From NCBI GenBank assembly GCA_037367405.1, contig JAZKJV010009629.1:1-64000 (forward strand): a DNA stretch of 64,000 nt. The letters run 5' to 3'. Source of the DNA: Ottelia alismoides (taxonomy: Eukaryota; Streptophyta; Magnoliopsida; Alismatales; Hydrocharitaceae). How positions within the stretch are numbered: the first letter of the stretch is position 1; each line of letters starts with the position of its first letter. This document shows, piece by piece, positions 23,475 to 36,042 of this stretch. The translations under genes and the position numbers were made by a program. The notes beneath the pieces are model-generated. The model searched no databases. It worked only from the letters and a program-made list of their open reading frames with translations, and was not told the origin of the DNA.

Positions 23475-24814
23475 CTACCGAAAGATTGTCCTAAAATACC
23501 ACATTAATTGAATCCACAACGGAAATGTATTATGCTCTATGTATGGCTTCAGCAACCATCCATTGACAATGAATGACTGTGCGTCAAATGACATTTCTGA
23601 TATCAAAATGCTTCCATTGTCATAAACTATTTTCCCAATGTACGACCCTATCCATTTGCTCTCCAATTTTCCCAAGAATATCTTTAACTGTACATCAAAC
23701 AACCAAACTATCTGACCTACTTTGAAAGTCTTCCTTTGATTTTGCTTATCATGTCAGTGCTTGACCTTTTCCTGATACATCAGGTTGTTGTCATAGACAT
23801 AATCTTGGAATTACGAGTCTATTCAGATCGTTCTTGCAATTCTGACCATTTCTATTTGAGTTGAGATTGCAAATATTCACTGCCCATAAAGATTTATGAA
23901 TGAGTTTAACAAGAATGTGGCATGGCTTCCCATAAACAAGCTGATATGGATACATTTCTACTGGAGTCTTGTAGGCCATGCGATAAGTCTATGAGAAGAA
24001 TCAAGAAGTTGGGACCAGTTCTTCCTATCAGGCTGTACGAGCTTCTGCAATATAATTTTGATTTTCCTATTTGATAATTCAGCAATGCCATTTGACTGCA
24101 GGTGGTAAAGAGAGGTGACACGATGGTGAATGTCATACTCCTTAACATGTTTTCTGACTTCTTTGTTCATAAAATGACTACCCCATCTGATATCAAGATT
24201 TTGAGAATTCCAAACTATGAGATGATGTTGTACTTTAGAAAGCGACAAATGGTACGGCTATCAGCAGCTCGAGCGATGATAGCTTCCACCTAACGACTCA
24301 TATAATCGATGACTAGAAGGATGTATTCATAACCCTGACTATTGAGAAATGAGCCCATAAAGTCAATGTCCCAAGTGTAAAAAATATCAGAGATCTGAAC
24401 GTACTTGAGAGGCATTGGGTCTTTGGTACCAAGTGTCCCTCCCATTTTCTGAAAGTGAGTGCAACCCTTCACATATCCTGCTACATCCTTAAATAGCATA
24501 GGCCACCAGAGGTCATACTGCAATACCTTAACTGCCATCTTATTTCTATATTGGTGTCCTTCTGCTTCGAGCTTATGATAATGCTCGAGGATGCTGGTGT
24601 ATTCATCATGAGGAATGCTCCTTCTCCAGATACAATTTGCGCCCTCCCTAAAAAGGTACAGATCTTGCCATTGGTAGAAATGGATGTCAGCCATGAATTT
24701 GCCCTTCTTGTATTTGTTCCAATCTTGTAGAACCACCCCAGAAATAAGGTAATTCACAATATCAACATACCAGGGGAGTCTAGAAACACTCAAGACCGAT
24801 TCATCTGGAAACAT
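23475..24814 (-). pseudogene. Integrase, element B1 (broken)
   Basis: From the N-terminus (24814): an Athila-like PWYVDIVNYL linker, an HH-CC zinc region ending GCTHFQKMGG, the core start WDIDFMG with the first catalytic Asp, and YEYILLVIDYMSR. After a frame break near 24290 come the core end HRVTSLYHLQSNG and the catalytic Glu region (IAELSNRKIK). Then follow YKTPVEMYPYQLVYGKPCH and the C-terminal GKLESKW motif near 23660. At least three frame breaks make it non-functional. It lies immediately downstream of RT-RNase H on the element strand, the usual Ty3/gypsy order. Confidence 0.85.
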
Positions 24815-24845
24815 GTCTGAGATTGGTGCATCACTCAGGGGAATA

Positions 24846-26438
24846 AATGGTCAATCAATTCTAGATAAATGATCTGCTATCATATTTTTGACTCTGGGTT
24901 TGTCCCTTATTTTCAAATTGAATTCTCGGAGCAGAAGGATCCAACAGAGAAAAAGTAATTTAGTATCCTTCTTTTGCTGTAGATACCTGATGGTAGAATG
25001 ATCAGCAAAGATAATAACTTTGTATCCAAGAAGATGTAATATGAATTTCTCTAAGGCGAATACCACGACCAACAACTCTTTCTCAATCACAATGTAGGTT
25101 TTTTGGGCCTCATCTAATGTTATGCTGGCATAGTGAATTGCAAATGGAAGTCCATCCCTGCATTGTCCCAGTACAACCCCAATAACAAAATCAGACGCAT
25201 ATGTCATGATCTCAAATGGGGGATACCAATCAGGTGGCAATAAGACATGCGCTTGAATAACTAGATTTTTCAATTGATTGAAAGTAGGGATGACTTTATC
25301 AGCAACAATAAAGTTTGCCTCCTTGTTCAGAAGTTCAATCAGAGGTCGGACATTCCTACTGAAGTCTTGGATGAATCTACGATAAAATACGACATGCCAC
25401 AGAAAAGTCCTCACATTCTTCCCAGTTTTAGGTCGCTCAAATTTGGTAATTACATCCACCTTTGCCGGGTCGACTTCCATACCTTGCTTGGAGACGACGT
25501 GGCCCAACACAATTCTTTCAGTGACCATAAAGTGACTCTTCTCTAATGAGAGTACAAGATTCACCTCATAACATCTCTTAAGCACTCGGTCTAGGTGAGA
25601 AAGACATGAATCAAAACTATTACCATAGATCGAGAAATCATCCATAAAAATCTTGAGGAAACTGCCCACCATGTCGGTGAACACATCCATTATAACCTTT
25701 GTAATGCAACATGTGCATTACACAATTCAAAGGGCATCCGTTTGAAGGCATAGGTGCCAAATGAACAAGTGGAAGCTGTTTTCTCTTGGTCCTCTAGGGT
25801 GATTGCCACTTGGTTATCGTCTGAGTACCCATACAAGAAGCAAACAATCTCTTTCCTTGCCAAACCTTCAAGCACTTGATCAATGAACAACAGTGGAAAG
25901 TGATCCTTCTTGGTACTGAGTTCATGCGTCTATAATCAATATAGACGCGCTAAGAAGTAGGTACATAGGTTGGAATCTCCTCTCCTTAATCATTTGTAAT
26001 TACTGTGATTCTGCACTTTTTTGAGACCACATGCAATGGGCTGACCAACTTAGAATAGGAGATGGGATAAATGTATCTGGCTTCACACCATTTTGTGATT
26101 TCCTTCATGACTACATCTCGATGATTAGAGTTTAATCTTCTTTGAAATTCATTGGACAGTTTACAATCATCTTCAAAAAGAGAGTGTGAACATAGGGTTG
26201 GGTCGATCCCTCGGAGATCCGAAACATTCCTTCCAAGAGCCTTGCAGTTTTTCTCTAGAATCTCTAGCAAGCAAGATTCTTGATCCGAGGTAAATCTGCT
26301 ACTTGATGATGACTGGATACTCTTATTTTTCACCCGCAAGTAAAACATACTTAAGATTTGCCAGAAGTGGCTTGAGTTCAGGTGGGGTTGGAATTGGCTT
26401 TGTGATATCCTAAAAAATTGCATTGGTGTTGAATGCAT
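24846..26438 (-). pseudogene. Reverse transcriptase-RNase H, element B1 (broken)
   Basis: The N-terminal RT part (26438-25986) has EFQRRLNSNHRDVV and LVSPLHVVSKK. The middle part (25890-25690) has FIDQVLEGLA, FKRMPFELCNA and Q. The catalytic FMDDFSIYG box is at about 25640-25650, then VLGHVVSKQGMEVDPAKVDVI, the connection, and RNase H with the acidic residues in ASDFVIG, EKELL and FADHST. The frame ends at IADHLSRID. Breaks occur near 25690 and 25900-25985. The last 279 codons are uninterrupted, which is notable given the decay elsewhere. Confidence 0.85.
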
Positions 26439-26649
26439 GAGGTGCCAACAGATCTGGGTCCACCTTGGTTACTTCCAGTTTTTATAAAAGATACCGAACA
26501 TATCTGCAATCAGTTCCTCTTGTTTGGTTTGGTATGATCTTGAAATAGCTCGATCATCTCCTCAAAACATACCTCCCGGTCAGATTGAGAACTTATGTTG
26601 ACTGTCCTATCTAGGTCTTCCTCGGATGTGAGGGATTCCTATGTTAAAA

Positions 26650-27345
26650 GATATCATCCAAAGATAGGTTAGGGCTTTCAAATCCTCAAGTGTGTCACAA
26701 GTCGATCTTGGTCAGTATCTTAGTGTCCCTCTGGTCAGGTGTGGTCTCTATGGCTTTTGGCTTGACGACCATATCCAGTGTTACCTTCTCATTATGAGAG
26801 CAAAAAGTGATCTTTCCAAACACATAGTCTACTATTGCTTTGGCTATTCGTAGAATGAATGACCAAGTATAATAGGCATTTGGAGCAATGGTGCAACGGA
26901 TCAATGTCCAAGACAATGAAGTCTATTGGAAATTTCAAGCCATGCACCGTTAAGATAACGTCATCTAACACACCTTTAGGCTGCTTAGCGGATAGATCAA
27001 CGAACTGAAGGATCATGTGTGTTGGTTTGAGCAGACCGAACTGGAATTCCTAAAGCAACGATGTGGGCATGAGGTTAATAGAAGAACTACTATCAAGAAG
27101 AGCGTGGTCTGAAGTTTGATCAAAGATTTCACACTTGATTAATCCTTTTACTTTGATGGGAGATTGCTGATCATGCTCACAATGGCCATGATGAGAATGT
27201 GCTTTTCAAATCGATTGCGTCTGTTTTGCAGGGTTGATGATAGTTGTACATGCATCCTTTAATCCTTTCTTTACCTTGGGCATACATTCCTTGTCTTGCA
27301 TGAGTGGCATTCCAGAAAAATACTCTTTAAAACATCAATCACACC
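26650..27345 (-). pseudogene. Protease (retropepsin) region, element B1 (broken)
   Basis: Pieces in different frames show ALLDSSSSINLMPTSL near 27090, FVDLSAKQPKGVLDDVILTV near 26970, and a tail ending VDYVFGKITF near 26800. The active-site motif reads DSS rather than D-x-G. Stops and shifts separate the parts. Confidence 0.7.
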
Positions 27346-27454
27346 AAGATCACACAAAACTATTTTGAATTTTGCTATTTTTTTTTATGATTTTTCATTA
27401 CTTGTGAAAACATAATATTTACATCACAGTTCTGGAATTAGCTTGTACAAATGG

Positions 27455-27459
27455 ATGAC
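27455..27459. repeat. Target-site duplication, left (ATGAC)
   Basis: ATGAC directly precedes the LTR TGATGAATC end. The matching ATGAC directly follows the LTR CA end at 31277-31281. The related element E has an uninterrupted TGGATGAC at 48301-48308. Confidence 0.9.
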
Positions 27460-30400
27460 TGATGAATCTACATTTCATCATCTTTATTCTATCATTTTGG
27501 CCTTAAAAACCCTAGTTAATGCATGTAAATAGGCTTAATTTAGGCATTTTAGCATTCATGCATCATTGTGTAAATATTGTATAAAATGCGGTTTAAAGCC
27601 AAAATTATAGAATAAAGAAAAGAAAAGAAAAAGAATAAAATATTGCAAATATTTTATGACCCGAAACCCCGAGACCTAGGCATCTCGATGAATAGGTTGA
27701 CAAGGAATAAAGTAGGGGGAGATAAGGGTCAGAATACAATAAAAAAACCTATTTATTTTATTCATTCTTTATTCATTTTGGGACCTATTTTTGGTTCCAC
27801 TTTTTATACCTCTAATAAAGAAACTGTTTACATGAAAGTTGTAGATAATTAAGTAAAGAAATACAAAATTGATTTCACTAAAAAATAATGTACAGATAAA
27901 AAGTTATGATCTGAATAAAAATATAGAATCCTAACTTCTCAGACCTGTATCTCCCAAATAAAAGCTCGAAATGCGTTAAACTCACCTTTTATTGTATATA
28001 ATTAAAAATAATCTATTTAATGGAGGTGGTTTCGCATTTGGCGGAGCTATAGTTTGAAAGTTGAGTTTTAGACCCCTATTATATACTTGTACAGATTAAG
28101 ATATTCAATTTATTTATTATTCATTATTTTATAATTTGATATTTTTATAATTTTGTAAATATTATTTATAATAAATCTTACATTAAAATCTGAATAAAAA
28201 CTCAAAGAAAACATAAAATAAAATACCTGTATATAATATACATAGGTATAATACCTGTTTACATACCTATATTATTACTACTGATATTTTATTAAGTATA
28301 TAAAATACAACAGAAAAATAAAATAAAAATATATTTAAGTGTATAAAAGTATTCTATAAATTTATAAAATAATAAACAAAAATATAAAATTAAATACACA
28401 AAATAAAAATAAAATAATAAAATATATAGATATAGATACCTATAAATGCTATAAAAGGTAACTCTTATTTTTACACCTCATAAAAATAATTAAAATCATA
28501 TTAAAATACCTTATAAAATAATAAATATTTTTCATTTAATAATAATAAATCTAATAAAATCATTTTCTAATTTTTATTGAATTTAGAAAACATTTCTCGG
28601 GGGTTTTTCCTGCTGGTTGGTCCACGTAGACCAACCAGGCGCCAGTCAGCGTTGACCCTCCCGGTCAACTAGCTGTCCTCCCCCTCCTGTGACCTGACAG
28701 ACTTGAGTTTCGAGCCAACTTCATGAAATTATCGAGGCTCCTCCTTGCACTCTTTCATGATGCTCCTTCTGCAACTTTTGTTCCTCGATAATCAGCCTTT
28801 CACGCCCTTGATTTTCCTCGGACCGGGGATCAACGATCTCGTGGATCTCCCTCGACCTTTGGAGCACCAGAGCCGCAGAGTCAAACCACATATAGTGCAC
28901 TTTCGAGCCTCCTTTGAACCCCTCATTCCCAGGTCTAGCTCCTAATCTTGTGCCTAAACGCTCAAGGAAGGTGGCAGCTTCCTTTGGAGCCCTTCAGGCC
29001 GGTCGAGCGACACCCGAGGAGGCTCCACCACCTCCGCCATCTCCGGCGTTAAGGTACCCCCTACCTCAGGTTCAACACCTTCTAGGTCCTTATTTTTCTT
29101 CCATTTCTTTCACCCATTTTATCCGCCTTAGCTTTAGGATCATTTCCCCTCAAGGAATTTCACGTTTCATCCATCAAATCATCCTTGCGTACACCTCGCC
29201 GGAGTGCACCTCCGGTCGAGTACCCCCCACGCCGCTTCACGCCGCCACTATACCACCGCAGGGTCCGGGCATGTTGCCCTGGACCCTCTCCCTCTTTTCT
29301 GCAGGTATTTGGACCTTAGCGAGTCCCTGGGGATCGTTTTGACCTTCGTCGGAGACCCAAGAAGCTCCCCAGCTCCGTCGTCGTCTCCAACGAACTCCGG
29401 CCATCATCGGAGCCTTTTAGACCCCCCAGCACCTAGAGGAAGCCGCTAGGAGCCTCCAGGCCATTTTTGAAGCCCAAAGACCGTCGGAGGTCGGACCTTG
29501 AGCTCGGGGAAGTTCGCCTCGCCGGCGCTCCTCCCGTGTTCTTGCTCCGCCCCTCCGCACCGTCGGATCGAAGCCCAAGCTCCAGGCGCATGTCGACCGT
29601 CAGATTTACCAGAAGCCCAGCCGTTGATTAAGCCATGGAGATCTGATCGTGGCCGCCCGTTGCGAACCGTCATTGGCCGTTCAGATCACGCTACGTGTTA
29701 AGTGGATTCTTCTCCTTCGTCGGATAGCGCGCAAAGGGGTATTTTGCACTTTCACCCCACGTAATTTTTGTATTTCTATTTAGTCCATAAACTTTCCTCT
29801 GAAGTTTAAATATTTTTGTAATATTTGCATCTAGGCCCCCGAACTTTATTTATTTGCAATTAAGTCCATTCCACGTCACCTCATGTGACCTGTGCATGTG
29901 GGTGGTGGTGTTTTTGCATTGAACCCCTGCTAGTTTGGTTATTTCATTTTAAACCAGGAACTGCTCTTTAATGTGTAATATTTTGGGTTATTTGCATGTA
30001 AGCCCTTGGGAGTTCTTGATATTACATTTAGGTCCCTTCCAGGCACGTGCCAGTCATGCGTAGGGGTGGGTATTTTGCAGGCGTGCCCTTACGGCTTGTG
30101 GTATTTGTATTTGGTCCTAGAAATCGATTTTTCAGTTATAAAATTTGTGGAAAATTGCACTGTGGCCCTTGGATGTTTGGATATTTACACATATGCCCTT
30201 GCTAGTAATGTATTTTCTTTTGTTGTTTCTATTTATTGCATGCATCTATAAAACCCCAAAAATTCTAAAAAAAAATAGACTTAAGTTCATGTTTGATTGC
30301 TCATTCACGCCATATTTTTGTTTTGCATATTTTTGGCATTTTAATAGTTATTAAAAATAAAAAACATGCATTTTCAGCACTGTTTGCATGAAAAAAATAC

Positions 30401-31276
30401 TTGAAAATTATAAAAACTCGTTTAAAAATTCCAAAAAATCACCTTTTGTGTATTTCAGTGTTATTTAGCTTCAGACCAAAAATTATCAAAAATTTTAAAA
30501 CAAAAACCTTAAAAATTAGAAAACTTCAAAAATCTTCCTAAAAATCTAAAAAATTCAAGAAAAATCCTAAAAATACAATCTCAGTTTCTGTAGTTTCCTT
30601 ATTTTATTACATTTATTTTAAAATTAGTTTAAGAATTTTGGATACTGTTTGATATTTTTAATCCTCATTTTAATTTCGGCCAATAACTTAGTTCATAGTT
30701 TTCTAGTATTTTGACTTTTAAAAATACCAAAAAAATTCAGAAAAATAACTAAAAATCACAAAACATCTAAAAATTGTAAAAAGACTAAAAACATTTGATT
30801 TCTTGATTTTTGAGCACTTTTTCTTATTTTTATAAATACTCTATCTTTCTCTTGTCTTATATTGTGTATATTTTCTATTTATAAAAACATAAAAAAGATA
30901 AAATATAAAAAAATACAAAATCAGTAAATTAAAAATCAAAATATAAAATTATAAAATATAAAATTAAAAAAATATGTTTTAAAAATTAAAAACCCACAAA
31001 AATTTGCATATTGGTAGGCACTTGATCACATCACATTATGGCGCATTTTTGTTTGATCTATCTTGCTTTCTCCCTGTGTTCGACCTCTACACACTTGCAC
31101 ACTATACTCATTTTTGCAGAGTTATAATAAATTTTGGCTCCACTTCTATTTTCATTGCTTGATTTGATTGTCGTGGGTTAATTGTTTATTGTAGTTCGGA
31201 TTTCTGAGTGGTCGGTTCAGCGACTGAGTTCCCGCCTTGTGTGGAACTTAAGACCACCTGACTTTTGGTCACATCA
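27460..31276 (+). mobile_element. Solo LTR, plus orientation (3817 bp)
   Basis: A complete B-family LTR, TGATGAATC...GGTCACATCA, with no internal sequence and identical 5-bp flanks. It is inserted between the protease and gag regions of minus-strand element B1. It has AT-rich outer parts and a GC-rich core (about 28600-29760) carrying the palindrome at 28613-28638, followed by a degenerate array of TTTGCA...GGCCC motifs at about 29745-30210. It has no primer-binding site after it, as expected when LTR-LTR recombination has removed the body. Confidence 0.9.
28613..28638. repeat. LTR palindrome with G-box core (one mismatch)
   Basis: This is the solo-LTR version of the palindrome CTGGTTGGTCCAC / GTGGACCAACCAG. 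One G-to-A change disrupts the central CACGTG. TTGACC and GGTCAA lie just downstream. Confidence 0.8.
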
Positions 31277-31281
31277 ATGAC
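31277..31281. repeat. Target-site duplication, right (ATGAC)
   Basis: The right copy of the duplication flanking the solo LTR. Confidence 0.9.
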
Positions 31282-32030
31282 TAGAAGGTATACGATCAAA
31301 CATTGAGGGTTGAAACAAAAAGTGGAAGCTTCAACTTTGTCAGCTTTTACTAGATCGATTGTGGGCTTCTCTAGTGTGGGCACGACTCGACTTCTGTTAT
31401 CATCTTCTTTTTAATCTTTTTGATTTCCTATTTCCTTGTTATTTTTTTATCTGGTACTGCTCCTTATCTTTGTGCTTCATCTCCTTCTTCTTTTCCCAGA
31501 TCGACTACGTGCATGGCTGGTGACGATGACGAAGATTCACCGCTAGATGCCTTATTCTTCCCCCACGTGGTTGTAGACGGTTATAGAACTCTACCATTCC
31601 TAAGAGTCGGATTGTTAGGTAACATAACCGATTCATGCATACCTGACTTATCGAGAATGTAAAACATTTCACAAACCTTCTCCTTGCGGCGGAAGTTGTT
31701 AGGATTAGCTTCAACCTGAGCTGGGATGATTGTCTTGGCTGTTGTCAGGTCATCTAACTTCTGAGTCATATCTGTCATGCTCTTCATGAGATGTTCCAGG
31801 CAATCAAGAGCTAGGTTCTCTACTGTTGCCTAAGTTTGTTCAGTGGGAGGGGCTTGCTGGCTTTGATAGTTGTGTTGAGGAGGTTGTTGCTAATGATACG
31901 AGAGAGGAGGATACTGATATTGCTACTGAGGAGGAGGGCAACCGATTGTTGCTGATATTACGGTGGTCGGTGGTATGCTGGTAATTGTTATGCCTCCAAG
32001 TGTGTATATTGTACGGTGGCTGGTGTGGAA
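31282..32030 (-). pseudogene. gag C-terminal remnant, element B1
   Basis: On the minus strand a Tyr/Gln/Pro-rich segment (QYQYPPLSYH, QQPPQHNYQSQQAPP) is followed by LMKSMTDMTQKLDDL and EANPNNFRRKEKVCEMF. These match in order the region at 48600-49650 of element E. At least two stops interrupt it. The N-terminal gag half is absent beyond 32030. Confidence 0.7.
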
Positions 32031-32034
32031 TACA

Positions 32035-33100
32035 TTTTATTATGTAAATAATTTCATATATGCCCCTGGGTTTTGTTAAATGGTTATTAAATTCCCTGAA
32101 ACTTTGTAGAAATTGCAACTAGGTCGTTGTACTGCAAATTTAATTTTGTATTTGTATTTTAATTATTAAAATGATCATTTTGCATCTAAAAAATATAGGA
32201 AAACTATTTTAAGTGCCTAGAACCACATTATATCACACATATATTTCTTAGGCAATTAAAACTTATTTTCCTATTTATTTAAAATAAAATATTGCATTTT
32301 CTCCTGTTTTGCATTTAAAAATCCCTAAAAAATACAAAATGTTTTAAAAAATACAAAAATTCCTATCTATATATTTTTGTATCTTTTATTTTTTGATCGA
32401 ATATTTTAGCAAAATATTAAGAAAACCCTTAAAAATTGAAAAATATAGAAAAAGTTATAAAATTTATAAAAAAATCATAGAGAAATCATAAAACTATGTT
32501 TTATGTTTGTAATTTTTTTATTATGTATTATAGAGGAAAATTAATATTGGACTCAATCTTTGATATATATATTAAGCCCATTTCAAGTTCTTATATTTAC
32601 TATTTTTTTATTTTATGTTTTTATTTGAAAAAACATAAAATTCTCAAAAAGTATCCTAAAATCACCAAAATTAGAGAAGAATTTATAAAACACAAAAATA
32701 TTCTATTTCTGATATTTTGAGCGTATTTGTTCTATTTTTTTAAAAACTAACTCTTTTTAGTCCTTTTCTATATAGTATATATATTATCTTATATTTTATC
32801 TTTAAATTAAAATAAAAAATTACAAAATTAAAACAAAAAAATACATAGAAATTAAAACCCACAAAATATTAAAAATAAAAAATACAATAAAAATAATAAA
32901 GTTGGCTATTCATTTTTGTTGCTATGCCTCATGTGCTCCTTTGTGGTTTGACCCCTAATACTTGTTACTAAACACATTCTTGGAGGTTATAATGAGTTTT
33001 AGTTGACTTACATTTGTTGCATAATCATTATTGTGGGTTAATTATAGATTACTTCTTTTGAGTTGAGTTCCGAGGGTCGAGAGAGGTGCTTATATAGCGA
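32035..33100 (+). repeat. Plus-oriented LTR 3' fragment
   Basis: It resembles the AT-rich 3' third of the B-family LTR: the array-like TATATGCCCCTGGG start, the long AT-rich middle, and the TTATTGTGGGTTAATT block near 33030. The 5' part of the LTR is missing. No primer-binding site follows. Confidence 0.65.
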
Positions 33101-33440
33101 TTGCCAGATCTGGCATGCTGAATATCGCATACCATCCTAGATCGGATGTTAGGAACCTCGACCTAAGTGACTAATCAATTCCCCCTTACCCAATTCAACA
33201 CGATCTATCCTAGATCGACAAATTAGATCTCATCTCTGCCGCTCGCTGGAGATCTGACATTCACCCAGACTTATTGTGCTCTCGACTTCATAAATATGTC
33301 GAGGAGATAGTCCTCAAGATCAACAATCATTTTTGTAGGAAGGCAGCCCAGTTGAGCCACCTAGAGCTTGAATAACATGAAGAATAAAAGCTCCCGATGG
33401 TTGAGAAGATGATGACCTATAGGACTCCTCCAGCGAGTCC
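33101..33440. other. Unassigned sequence between LTR fragments
   Basis: It contains repeated GATCTGGC, TAGATCG and GGAGATCTGA-like words and a short open stretch ending in TAA, but nothing that I can name. Confidence 0.4.
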
Positions 33441-35023
33441 TGAACCACTTGCTACCCATCTGCAGCTATGGGAAGCTCCCTGGAAAAAGAAGAGCTGACC
33501 ATGGGCGGAGGAGCATGTCGGAGGCCCAAGCAATCATTAATAGAAGCTCAAGGAAGAACTTGTTCTTCCCTGTTCTTCGTGACCTCTCCAACACCGTAGG
33601 ATCAAGATCATGACCTAGATGTAATATTGGGTTGTTTATTTCAAACAAGGAATTTCCTGCTCTAGATCGTTGGATGATAAGTGGAGACGTGTGGCAACAA
33701 CCCAACCATAGGATCATGAGCCAATCGTGCCTCATGTATGCTGTACGCCCCTCCTGGGTATTTTATGCTTAAGCCCTCTCAACCTTTTGTATTTCTATTT
33801 AATATTGTAAATATCATATTAAGTGTAAAATTTAAGGTTTATTTGCAAGAAGGGCACATAATTATTGTGATATTGCATTTTAATCCCTTCCATCTCATGT
33901 GTTGTGCCACGTAAGGTGCTGTAAAAACTAGAAGTGTACCCTTATATTTTTTTAGAGCTCCTTTTAAATGAACGTTTACTTTATTTTAATTGCAAACAAG
34001 CCATTGTGATCTGTACATTTTATTTTTCTTATATTTATACATATTAAATATTTTTTTTGAAAATTGTAGGGAAATTAATATACATGCCTGATACCATGCT
34101 TAATTAATTTTCCTATTTTCTAAAAATACAAAAACATGCTTGTATTCCCTGGCTAACTATAAAAATCCATATAAATTCTAAAACCTTTTCCGAAAATTCC
34201 AAAAAATTTACATTAGCTCTATTATATTATATTATACTACATATCCAAAAATCATTAAAAGCACAAAATATAAAACATAAAAATCACAAAACCTTAAAGA
34301 TCTTATTAAATTAGCAAAAGTTATCTAAAAATAAAAAATATTTATTTCTATTTTGGATTTTCTTTATTATATAAAGTATATACTAAAAATATTTTTGTAT
34401 TTGTTTTAGATTTATTTATATTTATTAAACCCTAAATAATCTAATATATTTATTTTTTCACTTTTTTGTATATTTAATTAATTTAAAAATCCTTAAAAAA
34501 TTTAAAAATCATATAAAAATAACTAAATCATAGAAAAATATAAAAAAAATAAAAAAAAATTCATTTTTTGTATTTATACTATTATTTTTGACTTATTAAA
34601 AATATAATAAGTTATATTATACATATATACTATATATTTATTATATAAGATATTATATCTATATTATTATATATTAATGATATATCTTATTTCAAAAATA
34701 AAAACAAAAATAAAAATAAAATTAAAATAAAAAATAAAAATATAAAATATAAAATAATTAAAAATAACTAAAATTAAATATAGTAAAACCCAATAAAAAT
34801 AAGAAAAATATGAAAAGATAAAAAACTATTGTTACTTAATTTAAAATAGTTATTAATAATTACTACCTATACATTTGTTATCTGTGGTTCGACACTCTAC
34901 ATACTTACACTATACACATCTTTGTATGTTATAATAAATTTTAATCTACACATTGATTTATTTATCTATTCGTGGGTTGATTGTTGCTTAAGAGACACTT
35001 GGTCACGTAGCGATTGCTGATCA
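33441..35023 (+). repeat. Second plus-oriented LTR 3' fragment
   Basis: Degenerate GC-rich core remains at 33530-33740, then array-like motifs, an AT-rich middle, and the conserved GTTCGACACTCTACATAC and CGTGGGTTGATTGTTGC blocks. It ends GCTGATCA. It lacks a 5' half and a downstream primer-binding site. Confidence 0.65.
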
Positions 35024-35169
35024 TTTTTTATTAGGAGACCAATGAAAACTCCTAATGAGTAGGCACCAACATCTCGTATCAAAGCCTCGTTCATATGAAG
35101 TAAGTAAACCCCCAACACACACATAGCTAATACCTCAGGATCATGTAATGAAGGGAACTCAGTGTTCCG

Positions 35170-35945
35170 TCCACAATTTTTCAGTGGAATACTCAAATTA
35201 GAAGACCAAAACAACAATCTTCCTCCAATCATCTGATTTTCAATATGGAGCATAGAGCGAAAGGAATTCAAGACATATAAGAGCATGAATAAGGCTACTC
35301 CCCCTGAATTGGCTCAAATGATGGTCAAATCAGCAACAATCATTCCTAATATTATGCTTTATCAAAAATCAATTTCGATTGGGTATCTCATTAAAAAACA
35401 ACATTCAACAGATGGAAATGGTTGGAGAATACACACAAATGTACGACCAAGGTAAAGGAGTCTCATTTTCAAATGCTAACCCTTGATTATGAAGCGTTTA
35501 AGATGTAGAAAGGGGAAACTATCAAGGATATGGGTGTTAGGTTCATTTTAAACGTGAATCAACTGAGAAATTCGGGAAGGAAAGTCCTACATGAAGATCT
35601 TTCTAGTAAGATCATTATTTCACTCTCTCCAGAATTGGAACATAGAGTAACAACTATAGAGGAATCAACCAAGTTTAGCATGATATCACTAGAGAATCTA
35701 ATAATTAATATTATTCCCTATAAAATAAAGGCAAAAATAGGAAGAAAGAAGAAGAGAAAGCACAAAAAATATAGCCCTTGTAGCTAACAAAGAAGCTCTG
35801 GAGGATCAAATAATGTTGTTAATATTGTATTCATTATCGACCAGTTCAAGGCTTTTCTCAAGCAGAAAAGTAACAGAGGAAGAGAAATCAAATGTGTTCA
35901 ATGCAATAAGGCAGAGAATGTGAAGAAGGATTGCGTGTAACTCAA
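35170..35945 (+). pseudogene. Ty1/copia gag remnant
   Basis: On the plus strand: FRPQFFSG near 35175, then LENTHKCTTKVKESHFQMLT and LDYEAFKM near 35425-35505, a TAG, KGETIKDMGVRF, LEHRVTTIEEST and ISLENLI. A zinc-knuckle-like CVQCNKAENVKKDC lies near 35900. This order is typical of plant copia gag (UBN2-type domain plus CCHC, here with the His position lost). Several stops are present and no pol follows. Confidence 0.7.
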
Positions 35946-36042
35946 GATAAATTTCATATTCAATAAGAAGTTCAAAAATAAGGTTATAGAAAGATATCGA
36001 TCGGGGATTCCTAATGCTCGGTCTTGGAGGGCCTGTGGTGTC

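Larger units (their letters stand above)
18030..32030 (-). mobile_element. Decayed autonomous Athila-type element B1, with nested solo LTR
   Basis: In element orientation the order right to left is gag remnant (31282-32030), nested solo LTR, protease, RT-RNase H, integrase, hairpin array, 3' noncoding region, polypurine tract and 3' LTR (18030-21418). The 5' LTR and N-terminal gag are missing; the body stops near 32030, where plus-oriented LTR debris begins. All coding regions carry stops and frameshifts. The Athila assignment rests on integrase GKLESKW, RT FMDDFSIYG and the protease/gag motifs. Confidence 0.85.

Noticed and set aside
28914..29701. ORFs up to 142 codons in the solo LTR
   Set aside because: Part of the GC-rich LTR core; no domain and no frame conservation with other LTRs.
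34966..35286. 106-codon minus-strand ORF
   Set aside because: It runs across the end of an LTR fragment and antisense to the copia gag remnant; a shadow frame.
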